A stretch of 64,000 nt of DNA, from positions 4,015,226-4,079,225 of the forward strand of contig CP059069.1 in assembly GCA_017798145.1 (NCBI GenBank), read 5' to 3'. This document shows positions 1 through 8,098 of the stretch, piece after piece; the stretch's first letter is position 1; each line of letters begins with the position of its first letter. The DNA comes from Akkermansiaceae bacterium. GTDB lineage: Bacteria; Verrucomicrobiota; Verrucomicrobiia; Verrucomicrobiales; Akkermansiaceae. The position numbers were made by a program, and so were the translations under genes. The notes below the pieces were generated by a model. The model saw only the letters and a list, made by a program, of their open reading frames with translations, was not told the DNA's origin and did not search any database.

Positions 1-1
1 G

Positions 2-619
2 AAGGGAGGGGTTCGCGTCACCCCGCCTTTCAAGGCCCACCTTGAGGACAAGCTCTGGCTGGCCTTGTTCTGGTCGCCCGCGCTGAAGAAAACCTGGGAG
101 CAATCGCTGCGCGGGAGTCAGTTGCGGCGGTTGCGGGAGCTGATTCCCTTCGGCTGGGTGCTCGATCCCGAGCCGCTGCCGCCGCACGCGGCCTTGCCAC
201 GGATCAACGCCCATTCGTGGGATGAGGTGGCGGAATTTTCCCAGAAGGAGAGGCAGCTGGTGCTCAAGATCAGCGGATTCCACGAAACGGCTTGGGGCTC
301 GCGGGGTGTGTTCATCGGGCATGATCTTTCGTCGGCGGAGTGGAAGGAGCGGCTGGGCGCGGCGCTGGCGCAATCGGCGGAGCAGCCATGGCTGATGCAG
401 GAATTCCACGAGGGCAGGCGCTTCGAGCATCCGGTCTATCAGGAGGATGGCGGCGTGAGGATGACCGAGGTCAGGGCGCGGCTGTGCCCGTATTTTTTCA
501 CGGACAGGAGCGGCGAGACGAAGTTCGGCGGCTGCCTTGCGACGCTGGTGCCCGCGGACAAGAAGAAGATCCACGGGATGAGCGATGGGGTGCTGGTGCC
601 GTGTGTGGTGGGGGAGTGA
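2..619 (+). CDS. 5'-truncated conserved hypothetical protein, possibly ATP-grasp-like
   Basis: The reading frame is open from the first bases of the window to the stop at 617-619, so the start lies upstream and only the C-terminal ~205 residues are visible. A TTG at 65 could serve as an internal start, but the uninterrupted frame before it argues for truncation. The stretch contains VLKISGFHETAWGSRGV followed ~45 residues later by WLMQEFHEG. A lysine-bearing strand followed by a hydrophobic strand ending in Q-E recalls the nucleotide-binding core of ATP-grasp ligases. That resemblance is by eye and weak. No signal peptide or membrane segment is visible in this part. The 150 bases to the next gene hold nothing recognisable. 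Confidence 0.55.
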   Translation, partial: KGGVRVTPPFKAHLEDKLWLALFWSPALKKTWEQSLRGSQLRRLRELIPFGWVLDPEPLPPHAALPRINAHSWDEVAEFSQKERQLVLKISGFHETAWGSRGVFIGHDLSSAEWKERLGAALAQSAEQPWLMQEFHEGRRFEHPVYQEDGGVRMTEVRARLCPYFFTDRSGETKFGGCLATLVPADKKKIHGMSDGVLVPCVVGE

Positions 620-770
620 TTTCCCTCAGGCCGCCTTCGGCTCGGCACTCACAAAGGAGAGTTTCGGCCAGCAGGATGCCAGCGCGAAACGCGTGCCGAC
701 AATCGCTCCCCCGATGGAGCGGATTTTTGCGAGCTGTCTGCTAGCGGTTTGCGAGCCGGTTCATGGGAAC

Positions 771-1304
771 TCATGTTCTGTTGGAGCGGATGTGATCGCG
801 GATTTCAGTGCTGAGATCCGCGATGCGCGAGCTGAGGGTGTGGGTGAGTTCCGTCAGTTCCGTGTTCTTGCGCATGAGGTCGAGGAGGATTTCGAGATTC
901 GCGTTTGCCTGTGCCTGGGACAATTCCCCCATCCTCGCAAGTTCCTCACGGTGGAGCGCATCGCTTTCCACGTTTGCCTTGTCGCGATCCGCCTGGCGGG
1001 TCTGGGCGAGCAGGATGAGCGGTGCCGCGTAGGCCGCCTGCAAACTGAAGGCGAGGTTCAGCAGGATGAACGGGTAGAGGTCGAAGCGGACGACACCCGC
1101 CGCGTTGAGGATGATCCAGGCGCCGACGATAACCGTCTGGCTGATGATGAAGGTGGGCGTGCCGAAAAAGCGGGCGAAGGATTCCGCTTTTTTCCCGAAG
1201 CCATCAGAGCCGAAGGCCGATGTGAGATGGTGGCTGCCGATGTGGAAGCGCAGGTGGTGTTTTGCCTTGGGGGTGGTTGGAAGGGAGGGGGCTTCGTTGT
1301 TCAT
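771..1304 (-). CDS. DUF1003 family membrane protein
   Basis: 177 residues. The sequence matches the DUF1003 pattern: a soluble N-terminus, a first hydrophobic segment (about residues 50-70, FIISQTVIVGAWIILN), then FILLNLAFSLQAAYAAPLIL (about 79-98) and the hallmark LAQTRQADRDK. The C-terminal ~75 residues are heptad-rich and probably coiled coil (ALHREELARMGELSQAQAN onward). DUF1003 proteins are small inner-membrane proteins with no settled function. The start is the ATG at 1304; no closer methionine precedes the conserved core. It is transcribed in the same direction as the pyrophosphatase gene, about 100 bases upstream, but no direct functional link is evident. Confidence 0.85.
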   Translation of the reverse strand: MNNEAPSLPTTPKAKHHLRFHIGSHHLTSAFGSDGFGKKAESFARFFGTPTFIISQTVIVGAWIILNAAGVVRFDLYPFILLNLAFSLQAAYAAPLILLAQTRQADRDKANVESDALHREELARMGELSQAQANANLEILLDLMRKNTELTELTHTLSSRIADLSTEIRDHIRSNRT

Positions 1305-1408
1305 GGCTAGCTGTCAGTGTGAGCAGTCCGCGATGGATATCGAGGGGAATCGCCTTTGCCAGATGACGGCAGGCTGGTCGGATGGGGGCAGGCCGGGCGC
1401 CGGAGTGG

Positions 1409-3091
1409 TCAGACCCTGTCCGCATGCTCGATGGCATCGCAGACGGCGGGGAAGATCTGGCGTTTGCGCGAAACCACGCCTGGGGCGAGGTAGAGGTTCT
1501 CATCGATGCGGTTGAACGGAAGCGCGGCGATGACATTTTCCGGGCCGACGGCGAGCACCATGCTCTTGAGCAGCGCCACATCGGTGACGACGAGGACGGC
1601 AATGTCATACCCCTTGTCATACTGGAGCGTGCGCAGCGCGGTTTCCAACTCCTCGCGGCGTGCCTTGAAGCCGTGCAAGTCCCGTTCCTCGACCTGCGAG
1701 ATGCTGATGAACTTGCCCTGCTCGTTGAACTCCTTCCGATCCGTGTGGATGATCTCGTCGGTCGTGCCGTTGGCGATGAGTGAGCCGACGGCGAAAAATT
1801 CCTCGGCGAATTCCTTGGCATCCACGCGTGCGATTCCGCTCAGCCAAGTGAGCATTTTCTGGTCGAGCTTGGTGGTGGTCGGCGAGGTCAGGCAGAGGGT
1901 GTCGGAGACGATGCCGCCGCAGAGGCAGAGCGCGACTCCCGGCGCGGGGATCAGATCGCGGTGGAAAAATTTCCGTGCGACGAGTGTGCTGGTGGATCCG
2001 ACCGGCTCGTTGAGGTAGCGGATCGGCTCGCGGGAGACGAGGTCGCCGGAGAGGCGGTGGTGATCGATGACTTCGGTGATCGTTGCTTCCTCGATCCCGG
2101 AAATCGCCTGGGCGTATTCGTTGTGATCGACCAAGGCGAAGCGCAGCCGGGGGGGATCGACGAGATCCGATTTCGCGATCACTCCGAGCATCTTGTGTGA
2201 GCCGATTTCCATGACCGGAAGAGATCCCTGGTCCGCGGAGACAAGCTGCTTGCGGAGTTTGGAGACCGGCTCGATGTCGTTCACGGAGATGAAATTGGTT
2301 TCCATCACGTGGCGGACGGTGCGGGAGCAGCGGATGAGGGTGTTGGCGCTCGCCGTGTCCTGGCGGCAGCGGAGCAGGACCGTGCCCTTGGCGATGGCGA
2401 AGTCCTTGATTTCCTGGGAGATCTTGTTCATCCCGGTGACAAGCAAGGCGCGGGCGCCTTTCTCGATGGCGAGCCTCTGGACGATGGGGCGGTCGCCGCA
2501 GATGACGAGGAACTGGCCGACGTTGCCGTCGCTTGTCGCCTCATCGAGGCGCGATTTCACCGTGTCCTGGGAGGAGGCGCCGACAAGGAGGATGAGATCC
2601 TCCTCCGCGTCCTGATCGCAGATGCCCGCGCCGTGGCTTTCCGCATCGAGGGTGGCGGCGAGGTTGTGCAGGGAGGCATGCACCGTCCTCACGCTGAGTC
2701 CCTCCGTGTTGTCGGGCAGGAGGAGTTTCAGCAGGTTGATGTATTGGAGCATGCCTGCGACCGAGCCGTCGTCGTTGATCACGGGGACGCAGCGTATCCC
2801 TGCCGCAAGCATGCGGTTGTAGGCGGTCAGGAAAGTGTCGGAAGGCCGCACTTGGATGACTTCCCTCTTGCAGATCATCCCGGAGGTGGTGCGGGCATCG
2901 GTCAGCAGCAAGGGTGCATCGAAGCCCGCCTTTTCCAGCACCCATTTCGTCCGTTGGGAAACCTCCCCGCAGCGGGCTGCGATGGCTTCCGGCTCTTCGC
3001 CGCTGGCACGCAGCAGGGCGGCATGGCCGATGGCCGAGCACACGGCATCTGTGTCCGGGTTCTTGTGGCCGATGACGTAGAATGGTTCCAT
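1409..3091 (-). CDS. ppaC: Putative manganese-dependent inorganic pyrophosphatase with CBS and DRTGG domains
   Basis: 560 residues, a family II (DHH) pyrophosphatase hydrolysing pyrophosphate to phosphate. Metal-ligand motifs are GHKNPDTDA (8-16), LVDHNE (320-325) and VIDHHR (341-346), followed by GSTSTLVARKF and the C-terminal DHHA2 region with the substrate-binding SRKRQ. Between the first and second DHH motifs lie about 300 extra residues that fit a CBS, a DRTGG and a second CBS domain (roughly 75-130, 160-245 and 260-310). This makes it the long, nucleotide-regulated form; plain family II enzymes have about 310 residues. CBS pairs in such enzymes bind adenine nucleotides, so allosteric control is likely. 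It is the last gene of a minus-strand group with the PTS IIA-like gene and argS, 57 bases after argS. Confidence 0.9.
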   Translation of the reverse strand: MEPFYVIGHKNPDTDAVCSAIGHAALLRASGEEPEAIAARCGEVSQRTKWVLEKAGFDAPLLLTDARTTSGMICKREVIQVRPSDTFLTAYNRMLAAGIRCVPVINDDGSVAGMLQYINLLKLLLPDNTEGLSVRTVHASLHNLAATLDAESHGAGICDQDAEEDLILLVGASSQDTVKSRLDEATSDGNVGQFLVICGDRPIVQRLAIEKGARALLVTGMNKISQEIKDFAIAKGTVLLRCRQDTASANTLIRCSRTVRHVMETNFISVNDIEPVSKLRKQLVSADQGSLPVMEIGSHKMLGVIAKSDLVDPPRLRFALVDHNEYAQAISGIEEATITEVIDHHRLSGDLVSREPIRYLNEPVGSTSTLVARKFFHRDLIPAPGVALCLCGGIVSDTLCLTSPTTTKLDQKMLTWLSGIARVDAKEFAEEFFAVGSLIANGTTDEIIHTDRKEFNEQGKFISISQVEERDLHGFKARREELETALRTLQYDKGYDIAVLVVTDVALLKSMVLAVGPENVIAALPFNRIDENLYLAPGVVSRKRQIFPAVCDAIEHADRV

Positions 3092-3148
3092 GGCTGGATA
3101 AAAGCTGAAAATCTGAAAACTGGAACGCTGAAATACGCGTTGGATGAA

Positions 3149-4894
3149 TTACATCCTGTCCGGGCAGCGGATTCCAAGCAGGCCGAGGCCTTTTTCAAGC
3201 ACCTTGGAGCTCAGTTCGCACAGGGCGAGGCGGCTGGAACGGATCGGCTCCTCCGATTTCAGGACCGGGCAGGCCTCAAAGTAGGAATGGAAGGCGCGGG
3301 CCAGCTCAAGCAGGTAGTTCGCCAGCAGGTTGGGCCTATGGTCTTCGAGGACGAAGGGGACGACCTCGCCGAAGCGGGAAAGCAGGCGGGCGAGGTGGAT
3401 TTCCTCGGGTTTTTCCAAAACGATGGTCGCCGATTTCCCGTCGAACCCGCCTTCGAGTTTCCGGAAAATGGAGCGGATGCGGACGTTGGAATACTGTAGG
3501 TAGGGGGCGGTGTCGCCGTTGAGCGCGAGCATCCGGTTCCATGCGAAGACGTAATCCGTGAGGCGGTTCTGGGAGAGTTCCGCGAATTTCACCGCACCGA
3601 TCCCGACGATTTCCGAAATCTCCTTCGCCTCCTCGCCGACGAGATCCGGGTTCTTCTCGGCGATGGCTGCGGCGGCGCGCTCGATGGCTTCCTCCAGCAC
3701 ATCGGTGAGGCCGACGTTGTCCCCGGAGCGGGTTTTCATGAGCTTGCGATCCTCGCCGAGGATGGATCCGAAGGCGATGTGGCGGAAGTCGCCGGTCTTG
3801 CCCCAGCGGGCGGCGGCATCGAAGAGCTGGCGGAAATGGAGCTGCTGCGGGACGCCGACGACATACCAGACCTGGTCGGCGTTCCATTCGTCGATGCGGT
3901 ATTTGATCGTGGCGAGATCGGTGGTGGCGTAGAGGAATCCCCCGTCGGCCTTGCGGATGATGGCGGGGTTGTCGGTCCAGCCGTCCTCCTTGTGGACCTT
4001 GAACGGGTCTTCGCCCGGTGGCTTTTCCCCCCCGGAAAACACGCAGACCGCCCCGTCGCTCTCGCGGGCCAGGCCTTTTTCGAGGAACTCATCGACGAGG
4101 CCGGGGAGCATCCCGTTGTAGAAACTCTCGCCCAGCCAGTGGTCGAATTTCACATCGAGGCGATCGTAGATTTTCTGGAGACCGGCCTTCGAGACATCGA
4201 TGCACTGCTGCCAGATTGTGAGGTTTTCCGCGTCGCCGGCCTGGAGTTTCACCAGCTCCGCCTTGCAGGTATCGAGGACGGCGGGATCGTCCTTGGTGGC
4301 GGCGTTGACCTCGCGGTAAACGCGCACCAGTTCCGCGATGGGATCTTTCTCCAGCGCACCGTGATCGAGCCGGGTTTTCCAGCCGTGCAGGATCATGCCG
4401 AACTGCGTGCCCCAATCGCCGATGTGGTTGTCGGCGATGACCTCGTAGCCGAGGAAGCGCGCGATGCGGCAGAGCGAATCCCCGATGATCGTCGAGCGGA
4501 TGTGGCCGACGTGCATTGGCTTGGCGACATTCGGGGCGGAGAAATCGATGACCACCCGCTTGCCTTCGCCCGGTTCCGGCACGCCCAGCCTGTCGTCCTT
4601 GAGCAAGGCCTCCGCATGGGCGGCGTAAGCTGCGGGAAGGATGCGGAAATTGATGAAGCCCGGCCCGGCGATGTCCGCTGTGGCGAGGTCGCCGAGATCG
4701 ATGGCATCGATGACCTGTTGGGCGAGGGCGCGGGGATTTGTCTTCTGCTTTTTGGCCAGCACCATCGCGGAGTTGCTCTGGTAATCGCCGAAGCGCAGGT
4801 CGGCGGCCGCTTCGATGTTCGGCGGTGTGGCTTCGCCAAGGACGGATTCAAGCGCGCCGGACAGCCGGGATTCGAGATTCTGGAGGAGGGTCAT
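3149..4894 (-). CDS. argS: Arginyl-tRNA synthetase
   Basis: 581 residues, charging tRNA-Arg with arginine in the cytoplasm; a class I synthetase. The N-terminal ~100 residues fit the Add-1 tRNA-recognition domain. The HIGH signature reads HVGH (128-131) after SAPNVAKPM. The KMSKS-equivalent loop reads KLMKTRSGDNV at roughly residue 390, the usual divergent form in ArgRS. The C-terminal anticodon-binding domain includes LNGDTAPYLQYSNVRIRSI. I chose the ATG at 4894 because family similarity begins there (MTLLQNLESRL) and the length fits. The frame is open 130 codons further upstream, but that part overlaps the next gene and has arginine/serine-rich shadow composition. It lies 58 bases after the PTS IIA-like gene on the same strand. 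Confidence 0.97.
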   Translation of the reverse strand: MTLLQNLESRLSGALESVLGEATPPNIEAAADLRFGDYQSNSAMVLAKKQKTNPRALAQQVIDAIDLGDLATADIAGPGFINFRILPAAYAAHAEALLKDDRLGVPEPGEGKRVVIDFSAPNVAKPMHVGHIRSTIIGDSLCRIARFLGYEVIADNHIGDWGTQFGMILHGWKTRLDHGALEKDPIAELVRVYREVNAATKDDPAVLDTCKAELVKLQAGDAENLTIWQQCIDVSKAGLQKIYDRLDVKFDHWLGESFYNGMLPGLVDEFLEKGLARESDGAVCVFSGGEKPPGEDPFKVHKEDGWTDNPAIIRKADGGFLYATTDLATIKYRIDEWNADQVWYVVGVPQQLHFRQLFDAAARWGKTGDFRHIAFGSILGEDRKLMKTRSGDNVGLTDVLEEAIERAAAAIAEKNPDLVGEEAKEISEIVGIGAVKFAELSQNRLTDYVFAWNRMLALNGDTAPYLQYSNVRIRSIFRKLEGGFDGKSATIVLEKPEEIHLARLLSRFGEVVPFVLEDHRPNLLANYLLELARAFHSYFEACPVLKSEEPIRSSRLALCELSSKVLEKGLGLLGIRCPDRM

Positions 4895-4952
4895 GCAGGG
4901 AAGGAAATGCTGGAAGGCTGGAAACTGAAACGCTGGAACCCGGTGGGCGGCC

Positions 4953-5432
4953 TCAGGCGGATTGCTCTGTGCGGATCGGCTTCGGATCGAGGATCGCAAG
5001 GATTTCGTCGCGGCATCCGGCGGTTCCAAGTTTGCGGCGCACCTCGGAGTTGGTGAACATTTTCGCGATCGCCGCCAAGGTGCGGAGGTGCAGGTGGTAG
5101 TCCTTGCGGGGGACGATGAAGAGGATGATGAAATGGACGGGGGCGTTGTCGAGCGCTTCGAAGTCGATCCCGGCCTTGGATCTTCCGAGAACCGCCACCA
5201 CTTCCTCCATCGTATCGGAAAAGGTGTGTGGGATGGCCACGCCCGAGCCGATGCCGGTGCTGACCTGAGCCTCGCGCTCTTCAAGGGCGGTGAGGATGTC
5301 TTCCCGGCATTCCTTCGGGATGTCGCCTTTTTCGGAAAGGAAATCCACCAGCTCCACGATGGCGGGCCAATGCTCGGTGGCCTTCATATCCAGCAGGATA
5401 TGATCGATGTCGATCAGTTTGGCCAACTTCAT
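4953..5432 (-). CDS. PTS IIA-like (PtsN/fructose type) protein
   Basis: 159 residues, a single EIIA domain of the mannitol/fructose/nitrogen type. The phospho-accepting histidine is in GSGVAIPHT (about residue 70). AVLGRSKAGIDFEALDNAPVHFIILFIVP matches the following conserved strands when read in sections. No sugar permease or other PTS gene is nearby. A stand-alone IIA of this kind usually acts as a regulatory phosphoprotein rather than in sugar uptake; which process it controls here is not visible. The start MKLAKLIDIDH at 5432 is preferred over an open frame extending upstream, because family similarity begins there. It heads a likely minus-strand operon with argS and the pyrophosphatase and diverges from hemC across 198 bases that should hold both promoters. 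Confidence 0.85.
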   Translation of the reverse strand: MKLAKLIDIDHILLDMKATEHWPAIVELVDFLSEKGDIPKECREDILTALEEREAQVSTGIGSGVAIPHTFSDTMEEVVAVLGRSKAGIDFEALDNAPVHFIILFIVPRKDYHLHLRTLAAIAKMFTNSEVRRKLGTAGCRDEILAILDPKPIRTEQSA

Positions 5433-5630
5433 GGAAACGCTTGTCCGGGTGCGGACGGGGAGGGGGATTATCGGCCTCACAACGAATTTGCAAGGACATT
5501 TCCCGACATCAGAATAACCCCGGTCTGCCCGAAAGAAAGTCCCGGAAAGGGATGCGCCCGATTTCTTAACCTTGCACGAAGCGGCAATGGGCGGCATGGA
5601 GGGGGCGGGCAGCGTCCCGCGAAAACTATC

Positions 5631-6575
5631 ATGCGGAAAGTGATCATCATCGGCACGAGGGGCAGCGATCTGGCGCTGGTGCAGGCCACGGCGACGGAAG
5701 GCTTGCTCCGGGCTGCCTTTCCGGATGTCGTTTTCCGCCGGGAAATCATCAGCACCACCGGCGACCGTAGGACGGATGTCTCGCTCGCCGATGTCGCCAA
5801 GGCGGAGGGGACTTTTGACAAGGGCGTTTTCATCAAGGAACTCGAGGAGGCGCTGGCGGATGGCTCCATCGACATCGCCGTGCACAGCCTCAAGGACATG
5901 CCGACGGTGGTGGATGCGCGCTTTGCCATGGTCGCGACCCTGGAGCGCGCCCCCGTCCGCGATGTGTTGCTGACAAAGACCGGCGGCGGGCTCGCTGGCC
6001 TGAAACCGGGGGCGAAAGTAGGCACCAGCAGCGTGCGGCGCGCGAAGCAGATCGAATTCCTCCGCCCGGATCTGGAACTCCTCGATCTCCGGGGAAATGT
6101 CCCTACCCGTGTGATGAAACTCGCCGAGCATCAGGATTACGATGCCATCCTGCTCGCCGAGGCCGGGCTGGTGCGGCTGGGCTTTCTCCCCGAGATCGCC
6201 CCGGACGGTGACGAGACCGTGAACCATTTCCCCAACGTGCATGCCACCCGCCTGCCGGAGAGCGATTTCTATCCCGCCGCAGGCCAAGGCGCCATCGGCC
6301 TCGAGATCCGGGACGGCGATGCGGATGCCTTGGCTTTCGCAAAAGCCATCAACCATCCCGCGACATGGGCAAAAGCCACCGCCGAGCGCGAGTTCCTGCG
6401 GCTCCTGGATGGCGGCTGCCACACCCCGGTCGGGGTGTATTCATATCTCGATGGGGAAACGATCCGCCTCTTCGCCCGCGTCTTCCCGGATGAGGGCGGC
6501 ACCCCGCGCACCGGCCACGCTACCGGCACAGACCCGATAAAAACCGCCCACGAACTTTTCCATACACTCACATGA
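5631..6575 (+). CDS. hemC: Hydroxymethylbilane synthase (porphobilinogen deaminase)
   Basis: 314 residues. It joins four porphobilinogens into hydroxymethylbilane on the route to heme, siroheme and cobalamin. Visible landmarks are the N-terminal GTRGSDLALVQA, the catalytic-loop aspartate region in DIAVHSLKDMP (81-91), GTSSVRR (131-137), AAGQGAIGLE (217-225) and Cys263 in DGGCHTPVG, which carries the dipyrromethane cofactor. All expected key residues are present and the length is typical. The ATG at 5631 is right at the start of the first beta strand (MRKVIIIGTRG). The stop overlaps the start of the next gene (ATGA), so the two tetrapyrrole genes are translationally coupled. Confidence 0.97.
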   Translation: MRKVIIIGTRGSDLALVQATATEGLLRAAFPDVVFRREIISTTGDRRTDVSLADVAKAEGTFDKGVFIKELEEALADGSIDIAVHSLKDMPTVVDARFAMVATLERAPVRDVLLTKTGGGLAGLKPGAKVGTSSVRRAKQIEFLRPDLELLDLRGNVPTRVMKLAEHQDYDAILLAEAGLVRLGFLPEIAPDGDETVNHFPNVHATRLPESDFYPAAGQGAIGLEIRDGDADALAFAKAINHPATWAKATAEREFLRLLDGGCHTPVGVYSYLDGETIRLFARVFPDEGGTPRTGHATGTDPIKTAHELFHTLT

Positions 6576-8080
6576 CCACCCAAGGAATCTGCTATCTCGT
6601 CGGCGCCGGCCCAGGCGATCTCGGTCTCGTCACCCTCCGCGCGAAGGAGTGCATCGAAACCTGCGACGTGCTCGTCTATGACGCCCTGAGCAGCCCCGAG
6701 CTCCTGCGCTGGACAAAGCCCGGCTGCGAGAAAATCTACGTCGGCAAGCGCGCGAAAGACCATGCCGTCCCGCAGGATCAGATCAACCAGATCATCGTGG
6801 ATCATGCGAAGAACGGCAGGATCGTCACGCGGCTCAAGGGCGGGGATCCGATGATTTTCGCCCGCGGCGGCGAGGAAGCCGCCGAGCTTGCAGAGGCAGG
6901 CGTCGCCTTCGAGATCGTCCCCGGCATCAGCTCCGCCATCGGCGGCCCGGCCTATGCGGGCATCCCTGTCACGCACCGCGATCACAACACCCAGCTCACC
7001 ATTTTCACCGGCCACGAGGATCCGACGAAGGGCTACTCGTCCATCGACTACGCCCAGCTCGCGAAGACCCCGGGGACGAAGGTTTTCCTCATGGGCGTCG
7101 CCCGCCTGCGCGAGATCACATCCTCGTTCATCTCGAACGGAGCCGAAAAGGATACCCCGATCGCCCTCGTCCGCTGGGCGACGACCGGCTCGCAGTGGAC
7201 CATCGTCGGCACCCTGGAAACCATCGCCGACATCGCGGAGAAGGAGGGCTTTTCCTCTCCCGCCGTGGCTGTCATCGGAAACGTCGTCAACGAGCGTGCG
7301 AAGATCAATTGGTTCGAGAAACGCCCGCTGTTCGGGAAGAAAATCGTCGTCACCCGCACCCGCGAGCAGGCCGGCGATCTCAGCAAGCGGCTCCAGAACC
7401 TCGGCGCGGATGTGATCGAGCTTCCCACGATCCGCATCGAGCTCCCGGAGGATCGCGAGGGCTTCGCCGAAGGCGTCACCCACGCCCACGAATACGACTG
7501 GCTCGTCTTCACCAGCCCGAACGGGGTCGAGAAATTCTTCGACGCATTCTTCGCCACCTACGAGGACGCCCGCAGCCTCGGCAATCCCAAGATCGCCGCC
7601 ATCGGCCCCGGCACGGCGGCGAAGATCCGCGAATACCGGATCGGCGTGGATCTGCTGCCGAAGCAGTTTGTCGCCGAAGGGCTCATCGAGGCGTTCAAGG
7701 AAATCAACGTCGAGAACCAGACCATGCTCTGGGTGAAGGCCGCCGAGTCCCGCGACGTGATCTACGACGGCCTCATGAAACTCGGCGCCATCGTGGACGA
7801 ATGCATCGCCTACCGCACCGTTCCGGAAACGGACGACTACACCGGCGCACAGGCGAAGTTCATCGAGGACGGCGCGGACATGGTCACCTTCACCTCCAGC
7901 TCCACCGCCGAGCACTTCTTCGCCCTCGACCTCCCATGGCCGGAACGATGCGTTGCCGCAAGCATCGGCCCGGTGACTTCCGCGACGCTCAAGGAACTCG
8001 ACCACAAACCCGCCGTCGAAGCCGCACAGCATGACATCCCGGGTTTGGTGAAAGCGATCACGGACTACTTCGGGAGATAG
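6572..8080 (+). CDS. Fused uroporphyrinogen-III C-methyltransferase / uroporphyrinogen-III synthase
   Basis: 502 residues with two enzymes in one chain. Residues ~1-250 are an SUMT (CobA-type) methyltransferase: VGAGPGDLGLVTLRA (10-24), RLKGGDPMIFARGGEEA (87-103) and VPGISSAIG (116-124), all SAM- and substrate-binding signatures. It turns uroporphyrinogen III into precorrin-2. Residues ~255-500 are a HemD-type synthase, starting KKIVVTRTREQAGDLS and carrying FTSPNGVEKFF and FTSSSTAEHFF, which closes hydroxymethylbilane to uroporphyrinogen III. The CobA-HemD order is a known fusion type. It starts within the hemC stop. Heme and siroheme/B12 branch activities are thus on one polypeptide directly after the enzyme making its substrate. 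The gene ends 18 bases before the convergent hsdR stop. Confidence 0.96.
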   Translation: MTTQGICYLVGAGPGDLGLVTLRAKECIETCDVLVYDALSSPELLRWTKPGCEKIYVGKRAKDHAVPQDQINQIIVDHAKNGRIVTRLKGGDPMIFARGGEEAAELAEAGVAFEIVPGISSAIGGPAYAGIPVTHRDHNTQLTIFTGHEDPTKGYSSIDYAQLAKTPGTKVFLMGVARLREITSSFISNGAEKDTPIALVRWATTGSQWTIVGTLETIADIAEKEGFSSPAVAVIGNVVNERAKINWFEKRPLFGKKIVVTRTREQAGDLSKRLQNLGADVIELPTIRIELPEDREGFAEGVTHAHEYDWLVFTSPNGVEKFFDAFFATYEDARSLGNPKIAAIGPGTAAKIREYRIGVDLLPKQFVAEGLIEAFKEINVENQTMLWVKAAESRDVIYDGLMKLGAIVDECIAYRTVPETDDYTGAQAKFIEDGADMVTFTSSSTAEHFFALDLPWPERCVAASIGPVTSATLKELDHKPAVEAAQHDIPGLVKAITDYFGR

Positions 8081-8098
8081 ACGGGTCAAGATACCCCG

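Noticed and set aside
2309..3499. Long plus-strand open frame opposite the pyrophosphatase and argS genes
   Set aside because: Composition is that of an antisense shadow of GC-rich genes, with no motif, and the opposite strand has strong family matches.
6269..8089. 606-codon minus-strand open frame opposite hemC and cobA-hemD
   Set aside because: Covers two confident genes entirely on the other strand and has no motif.
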